From Melioribacteraceae bacterium (GTDB lineage Bacteria; Bacteroidota; Ignavibacteria; Ignavibacteriales; Melioribacteraceae): a stretch of DNA of 64,000 nucleotides. The notes under the pieces were generated by a model. It ran no database searches. It saw only the letters and a program-made list of their open reading frames with translations, and was not told the DNA's origin. Below, piece by piece: positions 26,432 through 34,884 of the stretch; positions within the stretch are counted from its first letter, which is position 1, and each line of letters starts with the position of its first letter. The DNA is taken from contig DAOSDY010000004.1 of the NCBI GenBank assembly GCA_035362835.1, positions 124,001-188,000 on the forward strand. The letters run 5' to 3'. Made by a program: the position numbers and the translations under genes.

Positions 26432-27263
26432 TTCAAAACAAATAGCGAAAGAAAGCAAAAGCAGTTTCTATTATGCTTTCAGTCTACTGTCTCCTCAGAA
26501 AAGAGATGCTATGAATGCTGTTTATGCTTTCTGCAGAAAAACTGATGATATTGTTGATGAGGATTACGGCCCTGATGACCTTAAATATGAAAGACTCCGG
26601 AAGTGGAGAATAGAATTTGAAAAATCTCTATCTGGCAAATCCGATTATCCGTTGTTAAATAAAGTCGCTGCAATTATAAAACAGTTCAACATACCTCTCG
26701 AGCATTTCTTCGAACTGATCATCGGTATGGAAATGGATCTCAAACGCAAACGCTACCTTAGCTTTGACGACCTTGTTGAATACTGTTACCGGGTTGCCTC
26801 AACTGTCGGTTTAATGTGTATAGAAATCTTCGGCTATAAGAATAAATCGACCAGGGATTATGCCGTTAATCTGGGACTGGCAATGCAGCTTACAAATATT
26901 ATCAGGGATGTGGGTAAAGATTCCGAAGCCGGAAGGATTTATATCCCGCAGCAGGATCTGAAAAGATTTTCTTATTCGGAAGACGAGCTTCTGGCTAAAA
27001 ATTATAATCCGAATTTCCGTTCACTTATGACTTATGAAGCTGAAAGGGCCAGGCATTATTTTTCCAGGGCGAATGAGTCTCTCGATTTTGAAGACAAACC
27101 TTCAATGTTTCCTGCCCGAGCTATGCAGCATATCTATACCAACCTGCTTCAGAAAATTGAAAAATCTGATTACGATGTTCTAAATAAACGCATTAAAGTC
27201 GGCAAAGTTGAAAAAGCGGCAATATCAATCGGGGTATGGGCTAAATACAGTCTAGTATACTAA
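26418..27263 (+). CDS. hpnD: Presqualene diphosphate synthase HpnD
   Basis: A 281-residue paralog of HpnC that condenses two farnesyl diphosphates into presqualene diphosphate, the first committed step. The two Mg-binding motifs are FCRKTDDIVDE (about 36-46) and LTNIIRDVGKDSEAGRIYI; both keep the DxxxD spacing. The N-terminal KSSFYYAFSLLSPQKRDAM is a good HpnD/phytoene synthase signature. ATG 26418 lies within the last codons of hpnC in another frame, and its stop overlaps the hpnE start as TAATG, so the three enzymes are translationally linked. A phytoene synthase (CrtB) call would be the alternative for a lone gene, but the context favours squalene. Confidence 0.88.
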   Translation: MAEDNSKQIAKESKSSFYYAFSLLSPQKRDAMNAVYAFCRKTDDIVDEDYGPDDLKYERLRKWRIEFEKSLSGKSDYPLLNKVAAIIKQFNIPLEHFFELIIGMEMDLKRKRYLSFDDLVEYCYRVASTVGLMCIEIFGYKNKSTRDYAVNLGLAMQLTNIIRDVGKDSEAGRIYIPQQDLKRFSYSEDELLAKNYNPNFRSLMTYEAERARHYFSRANESLDFEDKPSMFPARAMQHIYTNLLQKIEKSDYDVLNKRIKVGKVEKAAISIGVWAKYSLVY

Positions 27264-28546
27264 TGAAAAAATCTCTGGTGATTGGTGGCGGATTCGCCGG
27301 ATTGTCTGCAGCGGTTTACCTGTCTAATAAAAATCATAGTGTCACTCTCTTCGAATCATCTCCAAAACTTGGCGGTCGTGCATACTCACTTCTGAATCCT
27401 GAAACCGGTTCCTACTACGATAACGGTCAGCATATAATGATGGGCTGTTACAAGGAAACACTCGCATTTCTTTCTCTTATAAATGCATGTCATCTGCTTG
27501 AAAAACCTGATTCACTCTCAATCACTTTTGTAAAAAAGAGGGGGGGGATTTATAAACTTTCCGCGTCTTCACACTACTATCCGTTTAATCTGCTTAAAGC
27601 GCTATTAAACTTTAGAGCACTCCGTTTTAAATCCAGGATAAAAATCATCGATCTGTTTCTTGACCTTGTCTGTTGTTATTCGTGCGACCTGAAAGGTAAA
27701 ACAATTAAAGAATGGCTTCTTGATAAAAGACAGACCGATGAAGCAATAAGAGATTTCTGGGGGATTATTGCAATAGGTGCTTTAAATACCGGGATAGAAC
27801 GCGCTTCCGCGCCAATCTTTGCCTCTATTCTGAAAAGAATTTTTTTTGACGGGACTGAATCTTCTGCAATAATTTTAGCCAAATCAGGATTGAGCGAATT
27901 ATATGTTAATCCCTCGCTCGATTATCTTAATGTAAAAGGTGCTGAAGTTAAATTATCTGAAAGAGTGATTAGATTTCATACCGAGCAGAATAAAATTACG
28001 AAAGTCATAACTAACCGGGCCACTTATGATAATTTCGATTTCATTATTTCAGCGGTACCAGCATATTCGCTAAGACAGATATTGCAAAGTTCATCAATTG
28101 AGAATGTCCGGATTCCCGAACTGGAATACTCATCAATTCTTAATGTCCATCTATGGCTTTCGGAAAATCCTTTTTCTGAACCCTTTTACGGATTTCTGGA
28201 CGGCGAAATTCACTGGCTCTTCAACCATGGCAGTCACATCTCTTTAACAATCAGCGGAGCCGACCGTTTTAATGACCTTACAGAGGAAAAAATTCTTGAA
28301 ACAATATATTCGGATTTAGAGATATTTTTCGCTATTTTCAAATCAAGTTTAGTTATTGATTATAAAATCATAAAAGAAAAAAGAGCAACCTTCATTCCCG
28401 ATATGAAATCAATTGAATTGAGAAATACCATTAAATCTGAAATTAATAATCTGATTCTTGCCGGTGATTGGACTAATACTGAATTACCGTCTACGATTGA
28501 AAGCGCGGTCTTAAGCGGCCGCATTGCTGCCGATTCTGTTGATTGA
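27263..28546 (+). CDS. hpnE: Hydroxysqualene dehydroxylase HpnE
   Basis: A 427-residue FAD-dependent amine-oxidase-fold protein. The N-terminus has the dinucleotide-binding motif VIGGGFAGLSAAVYLS (6-21), with the second-strand acid in TLFESSPKLGGRAYS, and the C-terminus closes the FAD site with ILAGDWTNTELPSTIESAV, typical for the phytoene desaturase / HpnE group. HpnE reduces hydroxysqualene to squalene as the third step. It starts as TAATG on the end of hpnD. Carotenoid desaturases are the main alternative; the compact length and the DWT-x-TELPSTIE-x-A ending favour HpnE. It is the last gene of the operon. Confidence 0.87.
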   Translation: MKKSLVIGGGFAGLSAAVYLSNKNHSVTLFESSPKLGGRAYSLLNPETGSYYDNGQHIMMGCYKETLAFLSLINACHLLEKPDSLSITFVKKRGGIYKLSASSHYYPFNLLKALLNFRALRFKSRIKIIDLFLDLVCCYSCDLKGKTIKEWLLDKRQTDEAIRDFWGIIAIGALNTGIERASAPIFASILKRIFFDGTESSAIILAKSGLSELYVNPSLDYLNVKGAEVKLSERVIRFHTEQNKITKVITNRATYDNFDFIISAVPAYSLRQILQSSSIENVRIPELEYSSILNVHLWLSENPFSEPFYGFLDGEIHWLFNHGSHISLTISGADRFNDLTEEKILETIYSDLEIFFAIFKSSLVIDYKIIKEKRATFIPDMKSIELRNTIKSEINNLILAGDWTNTELPSTIESAVLSGRIAADSVD

Positions 28547-28621
28547 TTATTTTTACGGACATTTACTTATTTCTGATTATATATATAAATAAATCTAATT
28601 CTAATTTATCACGGAGGGATT

Positions 28622-29926
28622 ATGTCCGGATTAAAACAAAAGCTTCAAGAAAAAATTCAGCTTGAAAAACCTCGTACCGAAAAACTGGTTAAGGAGTTTG
28701 GTAATGTTAAAGTAGACGAAGTTAACATTGGTCAGATTATCGGAGGAATGAGGGATATTAAAAGCCTTGTTACGGATGTCTCCTATCTCGATCCTCATGA
28801 AGGAATTCGTTTCCGCGGTTTGACTATTCCTGAGGTTTTTGAGAAACTACCCAAGGTTCCCGGCAATGAAATGCCGTCAGTTGAAGGCTTCTTTTATTTT
28901 CTTCTGACCGGTGATATGCCGACAGAAAAAGAAGTTGAGGAAGTAAGTGAAGAATTTAATTCCAGGAAGAAAATTCCGGATTATGTCTTCAATATTTTGA
29001 AATCAATGCCTGCTGATTCTCATCCAATGACTATGTTCTCAGCTGCAATTCTTTCGATGAATAAAGATTCAATCTTCGTTAAGAAGTATCATGAAGGCGT
29101 AAAGAAGAATGTCTATTGGGAGTATTATTACGAAGACGCTATGAATCTTCTGGCAAAACTTCCTGAAATTGCGGCATTTATATATAGACTTAAATATCGT
29201 AACGGTAACATTATTCCTCCGGATCCGAAATTAGATTTCGGCGGAAACTTTGCTCACATGATGGGCATAGCCAAACCGTACGACGAAGTTGCAAGAATGT
29301 ACTTTATTCTTCACAGCGATCATGAAAGCGGTAACGTCAGCGCTCATACAGGTCATCTCGTCGCAAGCGCTCTATCAGATATGTACTATGCTATCAGTGC
29401 GATGTTAAATGGCCTGGCCGGTCCTCTGCACGGTCTTGCAAACGAAGAGGTTCTTCGCTGGCTCCACGGTGTTATGGATTCCATGGGAGGCAAAGTTCCT
29501 ACAGAACAGGAAATGAAGAACTTTGTTTATGAAACTTTGAAAACGGGTGTTATCCCCGGATTCGGACATGCGGTTCTAAGGAAGACAGATCCCCGGTATA
29601 TGGCGCAGAGAGAATTCTGCCTCAAACATCTGCCCGATGATACTCTGTTTAAATACGTCGATCTTCTCTTCAAAGTAGTTCCTCCAATTCTTTTAGAGCA
29701 GGGAAAAGCCAAGAATCCATGGCCGAATGTTGATGCTCAATCCGGCGTTATTCAGTGGTACTACGGTGTAAAGGAATATGAATTCTATACGGTTCTCTTC
29801 GGTATCGGAAGAGCTCTCGGTGTTTGCTCCAATATTATCTGGGCAAGGGCTCTCGGATATCCGATCGAAAGGCCGAAATCCCTTACTACCAAAATGCTCG
29901 AAGATGTTGCCTTCGGTAAGAAATAA
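28622..29926 (+). CDS. gltA: Citrate synthase, eukaryotic (mitochondrial) type
   Basis: A 434-residue citrate synthase that condenses oxaloacetate and acetyl-CoA. It is not the usual bacterial GltA; its sequence follows the mitochondrial enzyme through long stretches, for example HSDHESGNVSAHTGHLV, NGLAGPLHGLANEEVL, PGFGHAVLRKTDPRY, LEQGKAKNPWPNVDA and YTVLFGIGRALGV. The catalytic residues are visible as His in GPLHGLAN, His in GFGHAVL and Asp in WPNVDAQSG. Enzymes of this type are known from Geobacter and relatives. A strong ribosome site (GGAGGG, 5 bases before ATG) and a strong terminator directly after the gene suggest a highly expressed single-gene unit. Whether it works in the oxidative or reverse direction cannot be seen. 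Confidence 0.95.
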   Translation: MSGLKQKLQEKIQLEKPRTEKLVKEFGNVKVDEVNIGQIIGGMRDIKSLVTDVSYLDPHEGIRFRGLTIPEVFEKLPKVPGNEMPSVEGFFYFLLTGDMPTEKEVEEVSEEFNSRKKIPDYVFNILKSMPADSHPMTMFSAAILSMNKDSIFVKKYHEGVKKNVYWEYYYEDAMNLLAKLPEIAAFIYRLKYRNGNIIPPDPKLDFGGNFAHMMGIAKPYDEVARMYFILHSDHESGNVSAHTGHLVASALSDMYYAISAMLNGLAGPLHGLANEEVLRWLHGVMDSMGGKVPTEQEMKNFVYETLKTGVIPGFGHAVLRKTDPRYMAQREFCLKHLPDDTLFKYVDLLFKVVPPILLEQGKAKNPWPNVDAQSGVIQWYYGVKEYEFYTVLFGIGRALGVCSNIIWARALGYPIERPKSLTTKMLEDVAFGKK

Positions 29927-29947
29927 TTGTTCCTAATCGATTAATCT

Positions 29948-29983
29948 GAAAGGGTGAACTTCTGGTTCGCCCTTTCTTTTTTT
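29948..29983 (+). terminator. Strong rho-independent terminator after citrate synthase
   Basis: GAAAGGGTGAAC (29948-29959) pairs with GTTCGCCCTTTC (29965-29976), twelve pairs including one G-U, around a 5-base loop, followed by seven T. It ends 12 bases before the true start of the next gene. Confidence 0.93.
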
Positions 29984-29995
29984 ATAATAGAAAAT

Positions 29996-30943
29996 ATGGA
30001 TAGAAAACTGGTGTATGTTATTGGATCCCTGATTGTTTTCGTTATAATCAGCGGTATCATAATTATTCAAAAAATTTCATCTTTGGAAAAGGAAACTCCG
30101 AGAGAAGTAATTGTTCACATGGAAAAAGACCATCGGGAATTAATCCCTTCTATTCCGGATAAAATGGATTTTTGCGGAGAAGCAGTTCCGTTTCAGGATT
30201 TTGATGTTTTAGAAAGAATGGAGAGAGAACTGCTTGTAAACGCGCATTGGTCCTCCTCGACAATTCTTAATATTAAAAGGGCAAACAGATGGTTCCCGGT
30301 AATTGAACCGATTCTAAAACGATATGGAATACCCGACGATTTTAAATACCTTGCAGTAATTGAAAGTAATCTGACGAATGTTGTTTCCCCGGCGGGTGCT
30401 GCGGGTTTCTGGCAGTTAATGGCCCCGGTTGCAAAGGAATACGGTCTCGAAGTGAACGATAAAATTGATGAAAGATTTAATATTGAGAAAGCAACTGTTG
30501 CCGCATGCCGTTATCTTGAAAAAGCTTTTAATAAGTACGGAAACTGGACAATGGCTGCGGCATCCTACAACTTCGGAATGAACGGTATAGACAAACAGAT
30601 TGGCCGTCAGAAGTCGCGTAATTATTATAACCTTTATCTGGTGGAAGAAACCAACAGGTTTGTTTTCAGACTTCTGGCCATAAAGGAGATCCTCTCAAAT
30701 CCCGGTAAATATGGCTTTTTTATTGAAGAAGATCAGCTTTATAAACCGATTGCAACAAAAGAAGTGATTGTAAAAAGAGAGATTAAAGACCTGGCCGGTT
30801 TTGCTTCCGCGCAGGGTATTAATTATAAAATACTAAAAATTTTCAATCCCTGGCTGCGCGATAATCATCTTCCTAATCGTTCCGGTAAAGCATACTCTGT
30901 TTTAATACCTCTTGAAAGTGAAATTGAGTTAATTGAGGAATAA
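29996..30943 (+). CDS. Lytic transglycosylase (SLT domain, MltD-like)
   Basis: A 315-residue membrane-anchored muramidase. One N-terminal helix (about 6-26) anchors it. The SLT domain (about 100-215) has the catalytic Glu in AVIESNL, then SPAGAAGFWQLM, and AAASYNFGMNGI, the family 1 lytic transglycosylase signatures. A LysM-like tail with the phrase YKILKIFNPWL and NRSGKAYSVLIP follows. It cleaves glycan strands to leave anhydromuramic ends in cell-wall turnover. I moved the start to ATG 29996 (MDRKLVYVIG), because an earlier in-frame ATG at 29954 lies inside the terminator stem of the previous gene. It needs a promoter in the 13 bases or terminator read-through; none is obvious. Confidence 0.88.
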   Translation: MDRKLVYVIGSLIVFVIISGIIIIQKISSLEKETPREVIVHMEKDHRELIPSIPDKMDFCGEAVPFQDFDVLERMERELLVNAHWSSSTILNIKRANRWFPVIEPILKRYGIPDDFKYLAVIESNLTNVVSPAGAAGFWQLMAPVAKEYGLEVNDKIDERFNIEKATVAACRYLEKAFNKYGNWTMAAASYNFGMNGIDKQIGRQKSRNYYNLYLVEETNRFVFRLLAIKEILSNPGKYGFFIEEDQLYKPIATKEVIVKREIKDLAGFASAQGINYKILKIFNPWLRDNHLPNRSGKAYSVLIPLESEIELIEE

Positions 30944-30995
30944 ATAAATATTAAAACAATTTTAAATGAATCATAGAGATATTCAGATTTTTTTT

Positions 30996-31003
30996 TATTT
31001 TTG
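30996..31003 (+). promoter_or_regulatory. Possible -7 element for pyrG
   Basis: TATTTTTG is an exact TAnnTTTG, 37 bases before ATG 31041, but no TTG lies at the normal distance upstream. I call it a weak candidate. Confidence 0.35.
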
Positions 31004-31040
31004 ATTCCAACTTTTTCTATCCAAAAAAAATTGATCAGAC

Positions 31041-32663
31041 ATGCCCTTCAAAAAGAAAGTTAAGTATATATTCGTTACCGGTGGTGTTGTTTCCTCTCTT
31101 GGTAAAGGAATTACCGCCGCTTCAATTGGACTGCTTTTAAAACTTCGCGGCTACAGTGTAACAATTCAAAAGTTCGATCCTTACATAAACGTTGATCCCG
31201 GTACTATGAATCCTTTTCAGCACGGCGAGGTTTATGTTACAGACGACGGCGCGGAAACAGATCTTGATCTCGGTCACTACGAAAGATTCCTCGATGTTGA
31301 TATGTCCAGGGCTAACAACACTACAACCGGACAGGTTTACAACGAGGTTATAACGCGTGAAAGAAGAGGGGATTTCCTCGGTGCTACCGTCCAGGTTATT
31401 CCCCATATCACCGATGAAATTAAAAGAAGAATGAAACATCTCGGTGACTCCGGCAAGTACGACATCATTATAACAGAAATAGGCGGTACTGTTGGCGACA
31501 TTGAATCGCTTCCATTCATCGAAGCGATGCGCCAGATTATGCTCGAAATGGGACGTAAGAATGCCATAAGTGTTCATGTAACACTGGTCCCCTATATCTC
31601 ATCTGCCGGTGAAATGAAAACCAAACCGACACAGCACAGTGTAAAAAATCTTCTTGAACTCGGAATCCAACCTAATATTCTCGTCTGCAGATCAGAAGGA
31701 AAACTTGCTAAGGAAATTAGAGAGAAAATTGCTCTTTTTACGAACGTTCCGTCAGAAGCTGTCTTTTCCGCACACGATTGTTCAACAATTTATGAAGTCC
31801 CGCTTGTTCTATTTAATCAGAATTTGGACCGTGTTATTCTCGACCGTTTAAAACTGCCCGATATAAATATTCACCTTGATGAATGGAGCAGATTTGTTGA
31901 GTCGATAAAGCATTCTGAAGGGGTTCTTAAGATCGCTGTCTGCGGAAAATATATTGAAAATAAGGATGCTTACAAGAGCATTTCCGAAGCTTTTGTACAT
32001 GCCGGTGCCGAGAACGGTGTTAAGGTTTCTGCGGATTTTATAAGCGCGGAAGAGATTGAAGATAAAGGCGCGGATTCTATTCTTAAAAATTACGACGGAC
32101 TTCTTATACCCGGAGGTTTCGGTGAAAGAGGAATTGAAGGAAAAATCTCCGCAATTAAATATGCCAGGGAAAATAAAATTCCGTTCTTCGGAATTTGTCT
32201 GGGACTTCAATGTGCTGTTATTGAGTATGCCCGTAATGTTTGCGGATTGAAAAAAGCAAACAGTGCCGAGTTTACTAAAAATAATTCGTTCAATGTTATC
32301 CATATTATGCCTGAACAGATTAAAGTTAAGATTAAAGGCGGATCGATGAGGCTCGGTGCTTATCCTTGTATCCTTAAAAAGAAAACTCTCGCATATGATG
32401 CTTACAGAAAACCCAAAATCTCTGAAAGGCACAGGCATCGTTACGAGGTTAATAATAAATTCCGGGATCAGCTTGAATCGAAAGGAATGGTTTTCAGCGG
32501 GCTCTCCCCTGATGGACAATTAGTTGAGATGATTGAAATTTCAGACCATCCCTGGTTCGTAGGATGCCAGTTTCATCCGGAATTAAAATCAAGAGCCACA
32601 AACGCGCATCCGCTTTTCAGAGAATTTATTAAAGCTGCTTTAGAGTTTTCGAAAAGGAAATAA
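31041..32663 (+). CDS. pyrG: CTP synthase
   Basis: A 540-residue glutamine-dependent amidotransferase that makes CTP from UTP. The N-terminal synthase domain starts FVTGGVVSSLGKGITAAS (ATP site) and includes DPYINVDPGTMNPFQHGEV and GGTVGDIES. The C-terminal class I glutaminase domain has the catalytic Cys in FFGICLGLQCAV and the His-Glu pair in QFHPELKSR. All are intact and the length is standard. The TPR gene starts 1 base after its stop from a TTG, so the two share a transcript. Other pyrimidine and purine genes (pyrF, purN, purH) are nearby but separate. Confidence 0.97.
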   Translation: MPFKKKVKYIFVTGGVVSSLGKGITAASIGLLLKLRGYSVTIQKFDPYINVDPGTMNPFQHGEVYVTDDGAETDLDLGHYERFLDVDMSRANNTTTGQVYNEVITRERRGDFLGATVQVIPHITDEIKRRMKHLGDSGKYDIIITEIGGTVGDIESLPFIEAMRQIMLEMGRKNAISVHVTLVPYISSAGEMKTKPTQHSVKNLLELGIQPNILVCRSEGKLAKEIREKIALFTNVPSEAVFSAHDCSTIYEVPLVLFNQNLDRVILDRLKLPDINIHLDEWSRFVESIKHSEGVLKIAVCGKYIENKDAYKSISEAFVHAGAENGVKVSADFISAEEIEDKGADSILKNYDGLLIPGGFGERGIEGKISAIKYARENKIPFFGICLGLQCAVIEYARNVCGLKKANSAEFTKNNSFNVIHIMPEQIKVKIKGGSMRLGAYPCILKKKTLAYDAYRKPKISERHRHRYEVNNKFRDQLESKGMVFSGLSPDGQLVEMIEISDHPWFVGCQFHPELKSRATNAHPLFREFIKAALEFSKRK

Positions 32664-32664
32664 A

Positions 32665-34164
32665 TTGAAAAAGTATTTTATAATCTCGCTCCTTCTCTTT
32701 CTTCTGATTCAGAATTGTGTTATTCCCCAGGGATTACAATCCTTAGTCAATCAGGGTCTTGCTAAAGCATATAATATGGAGCTTGAAGCTGCGGAAAAAA
32801 TCTATAACAGGATTATCGACCAATACCCAGAAGAACCGCATGGATATTATTTGATTTCTCAGATCTATTACTGGACATATCTGGGATCGAAGGATAAAGG
32901 TGAATACCAGGTCTTCTCCCGCTTCGCAGAATTGGCCGAAGAAAAAATAAACAGAATACTCGATCAGGATGAGAAGAATGTCCGGATTACTTATATGGCG
33001 GGGAATCTGGCATCTTTCAGGGCTATGGCTAATGCTACTCATGAATCTTCAGTGGATGCATTCTGGGCAAGCAAAAATGCCGTTAGCAATCTTGAAAAAG
33101 CTCTGGAACTTAATCCGAAATTTTATGACGCATATCTCGGTTTGGGTCTTTTCGACTATGCTATGAGTTTCGTCCCGGAGTTTTTAAAGTGGGCGGTTAA
33201 TCTGACAGGATTAACTTCGGATAAAGAGCGCGGACTCCGTTACATTAAGCTTGCTTATAACAAAGGCACATCGGGTACTACGGAAGCCGCATTTCATCTA
33301 TCAAAAATTTATACCGATTACCTTGCCGATTATGATAGCGCCTACTTCTATATCCAGCAGATAATTCCTAAATACCCTAAGAATACTCTTTTCCATTATC
33401 AGTATGCAGTCTCCTTGATAAAGGGAAAAGAACTCGATAGAGCTATCCAGCCGCTGAATACGGTTATCCGTCTTAATAATAAAAGATTCCCTCAGGTAAC
33501 TGCACTGGCGCATTACAGGAAAGGGGAAGTCTATTTTAAAAAGAATCAGTTCAAGTCGGCAATTAAAGAATATGAATTATTCCTCGATCTCTCCAAAGAC
33601 CTCGATTTTACAGGCATCGCAGCACTTAATATCGCGCTCAGTCATAAGATGCTCGGTAATGAAGAAGAATATAAGAAATACATCAATCTCGCCTCCGACG
33701 GTAATCCGGATCTCTACGAGGATTCCTATGCTCAGCTCAAAAGCGAAATCTTTTCGAATCGCGAAGTTGATGAAACGGATCTGAAACTGGTTCGTTTTAA
33801 AAATATGATCGATAGCGGCCGAAGCAAGTCTGCATACGATTCATTAAAAGTATTGATTCCTTCAATTGATAATAATGATCAGAAGGGTCTTGCGCTTGCT
33901 TATTTGAGCGAATCGGCTTTCAATATTAAGAAATATCCCGAATCGGTTGACGCTGCCGAAATGATCCTTACTTTGAGGTTTGTTAATGAAAAATGGATGA
34001 TTCCTTATTCATTTTATATTCAGGCACGTGCTAATTGGGTCGTCGGCGCTAAAAATGAAGCAAGAGAGTTAATTGCCAGAGCCGAATCCGAAAACAAGTA
34101 CGAGAAACAGGACTATCTTCAGTCTCTCGTCGAAAACCTTAAAAGAAAACTAAAACGTCCCTGA
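32665..34164 (+). CDS. Exported tetratricopeptide repeat protein
   Basis: A 499-residue protein of unknown function. Its start is TTG 32665, giving a signal peptide (MKKYFIISLLLFLLIQNCVI, cleavage probably after about 22); the Cys at 18 does not sit in a proper lipobox. The rest is mostly helical with TPR-like pairs, for example AAEKIYNRIIDQYPEEPHGY near 40-60, VSNLEKALELNPKFYDAYLG, and the repeated ALAHYRKGEVYFKKNQFKSA. Such proteins form scaffolds for partner proteins in the periplasm. It follows pyrG by one base, which is likely only a shared transcript. No partner is visible in the neighbourhood. Confidence 0.78.
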   Translation: MKKYFIISLLLFLLIQNCVIPQGLQSLVNQGLAKAYNMELEAAEKIYNRIIDQYPEEPHGYYLISQIYYWTYLGSKDKGEYQVFSRFAELAEEKINRILDQDEKNVRITYMAGNLASFRAMANATHESSVDAFWASKNAVSNLEKALELNPKFYDAYLGLGLFDYAMSFVPEFLKWAVNLTGLTSDKERGLRYIKLAYNKGTSGTTEAAFHLSKIYTDYLADYDSAYFYIQQIIPKYPKNTLFHYQYAVSLIKGKELDRAIQPLNTVIRLNNKRFPQVTALAHYRKGEVYFKKNQFKSAIKEYELFLDLSKDLDFTGIAALNIALSHKMLGNEEEYKKYINLASDGNPDLYEDSYAQLKSEIFSNREVDETDLKLVRFKNMIDSGRSKSAYDSLKVLIPSIDNNDQKGLALAYLSESAFNIKKYPESVDAAEMILTLRFVNEKWMIPYSFYIQARANWVVGAKNEARELIARAESENKYEKQDYLQSLVENLKRKLKRP

Positions 34165-34259
34165 GTGTAAGAAAATCTCCGTTTCCCTCAATATTTCCAG
34201 AGGTTTTGATTGATTATTGATTGCGATTTCGATAATTTTTTGCGCAAATTTGAAAAAAT

Positions 34260-34871
34260 ATGTTGAAGATAGCCGTTTTTGTTTCGGGAAGAGGATCTAA
34301 CCTTAAATCTGTTTTTAATAAAGTTCCAAAAGAGAAACTTCGGATTTGCGCAGTAGTTAGTGATAAACAGGATTCCGCCGCTCTCGGTTTTGCCGTCGAT
34401 AATAAAATCCAGGTTTATCTTGTCAGTGAAAAAATTAAAGAAGGTTTTGTTGATTACAACTTTCTCTTAAATGAATTTAAAAAAACTTCAATTGATTTGA
34501 TTGTTCTTGCCGGATTCTTAAAAAAAATTCCGGATAGTTTTGTTGATTCATTTGAAAACAGAATAATAAATATTCATCCCGCTCTTCTTCCTAACTACGG
34601 CGGGAAAGGTATGTACGGATTGAATGTTCATAAAGCGGTTTTCGAAAATAATGAAACCGTTTCCGGCGCTACTGTCCATTTTGTCGATAAAATTTATGAT
34701 AACGGTAAAATAATTTCCCGGGAAAAAATTGATATCAGCGACTGCAAAAACCCGGTGGAAATTGCAGAAAGGGTACTGAAAATTGAACATGAGTTACTTC
34801 CGTTTGTTGTTGAAAAATTTGCCGATGGGAAAATAAAAATTGTTAATGAAGAAGTGAGCATTCTTGAATAA
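34260..34871 (+). CDS. purN: Phosphoribosylglycinamide formyltransferase
   Basis: A 203-residue enzyme that transfers a formyl group from 10-formyl-THF to GAR, the third step of purine synthesis. The substrate-binding start is VFVSGRGSNLKSV. The catalytic Asn-His-Asp triad is visible as IINIHPALLPNYGGKGMYG and, further on, SGATVHFVDKIYDNGKII. The purH start TTG 34885 follows 13 bases after its TAA, so purN and purH form one unit. The 95 bases before the gene should carry its promoter, though only an imperfect TAATTTTTTG is visible. Confidence 0.95.
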   Translation: MLKIAVFVSGRGSNLKSVFNKVPKEKLRICAVVSDKQDSAALGFAVDNKIQVYLVSEKIKEGFVDYNFLLNEFKKTSIDLIVLAGFLKKIPDSFVDSFENRIINIHPALLPNYGGKGMYGLNVHKAVFENNETVSGATVHFVDKIYDNGKIISREKIDISDCKNPVEIAERVLKIEHELLPFVVEKFADGKIKIVNEEVSILE

Positions 34872-34884
34872 TGCCGGAGATGTT

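Noticed and set aside
25535..27263. Carotenoid (CrtB-type) reading of the two prenyl synthases
   Set aside because: Two tandem synthases followed by an FAD protein in hpnC-hpnD-hpnE order, with matching motif forms, fits squalene synthesis better; a lone CrtB would not be duplicated.
29954..29995. Upstream start for the lytic transglycosylase gene
   Set aside because: It lies inside the stem and T-run of the citrate synthase terminator, and would put an extra hydrophobic stretch before the true membrane anchor.
31848..32519. 223-codon open frame on the minus strand opposite pyrG
   Set aside because: It is fully antisense to the intact, highly conserved pyrG, has no ribosome site and no recognisable domain; the pyrG codon pattern explains it.
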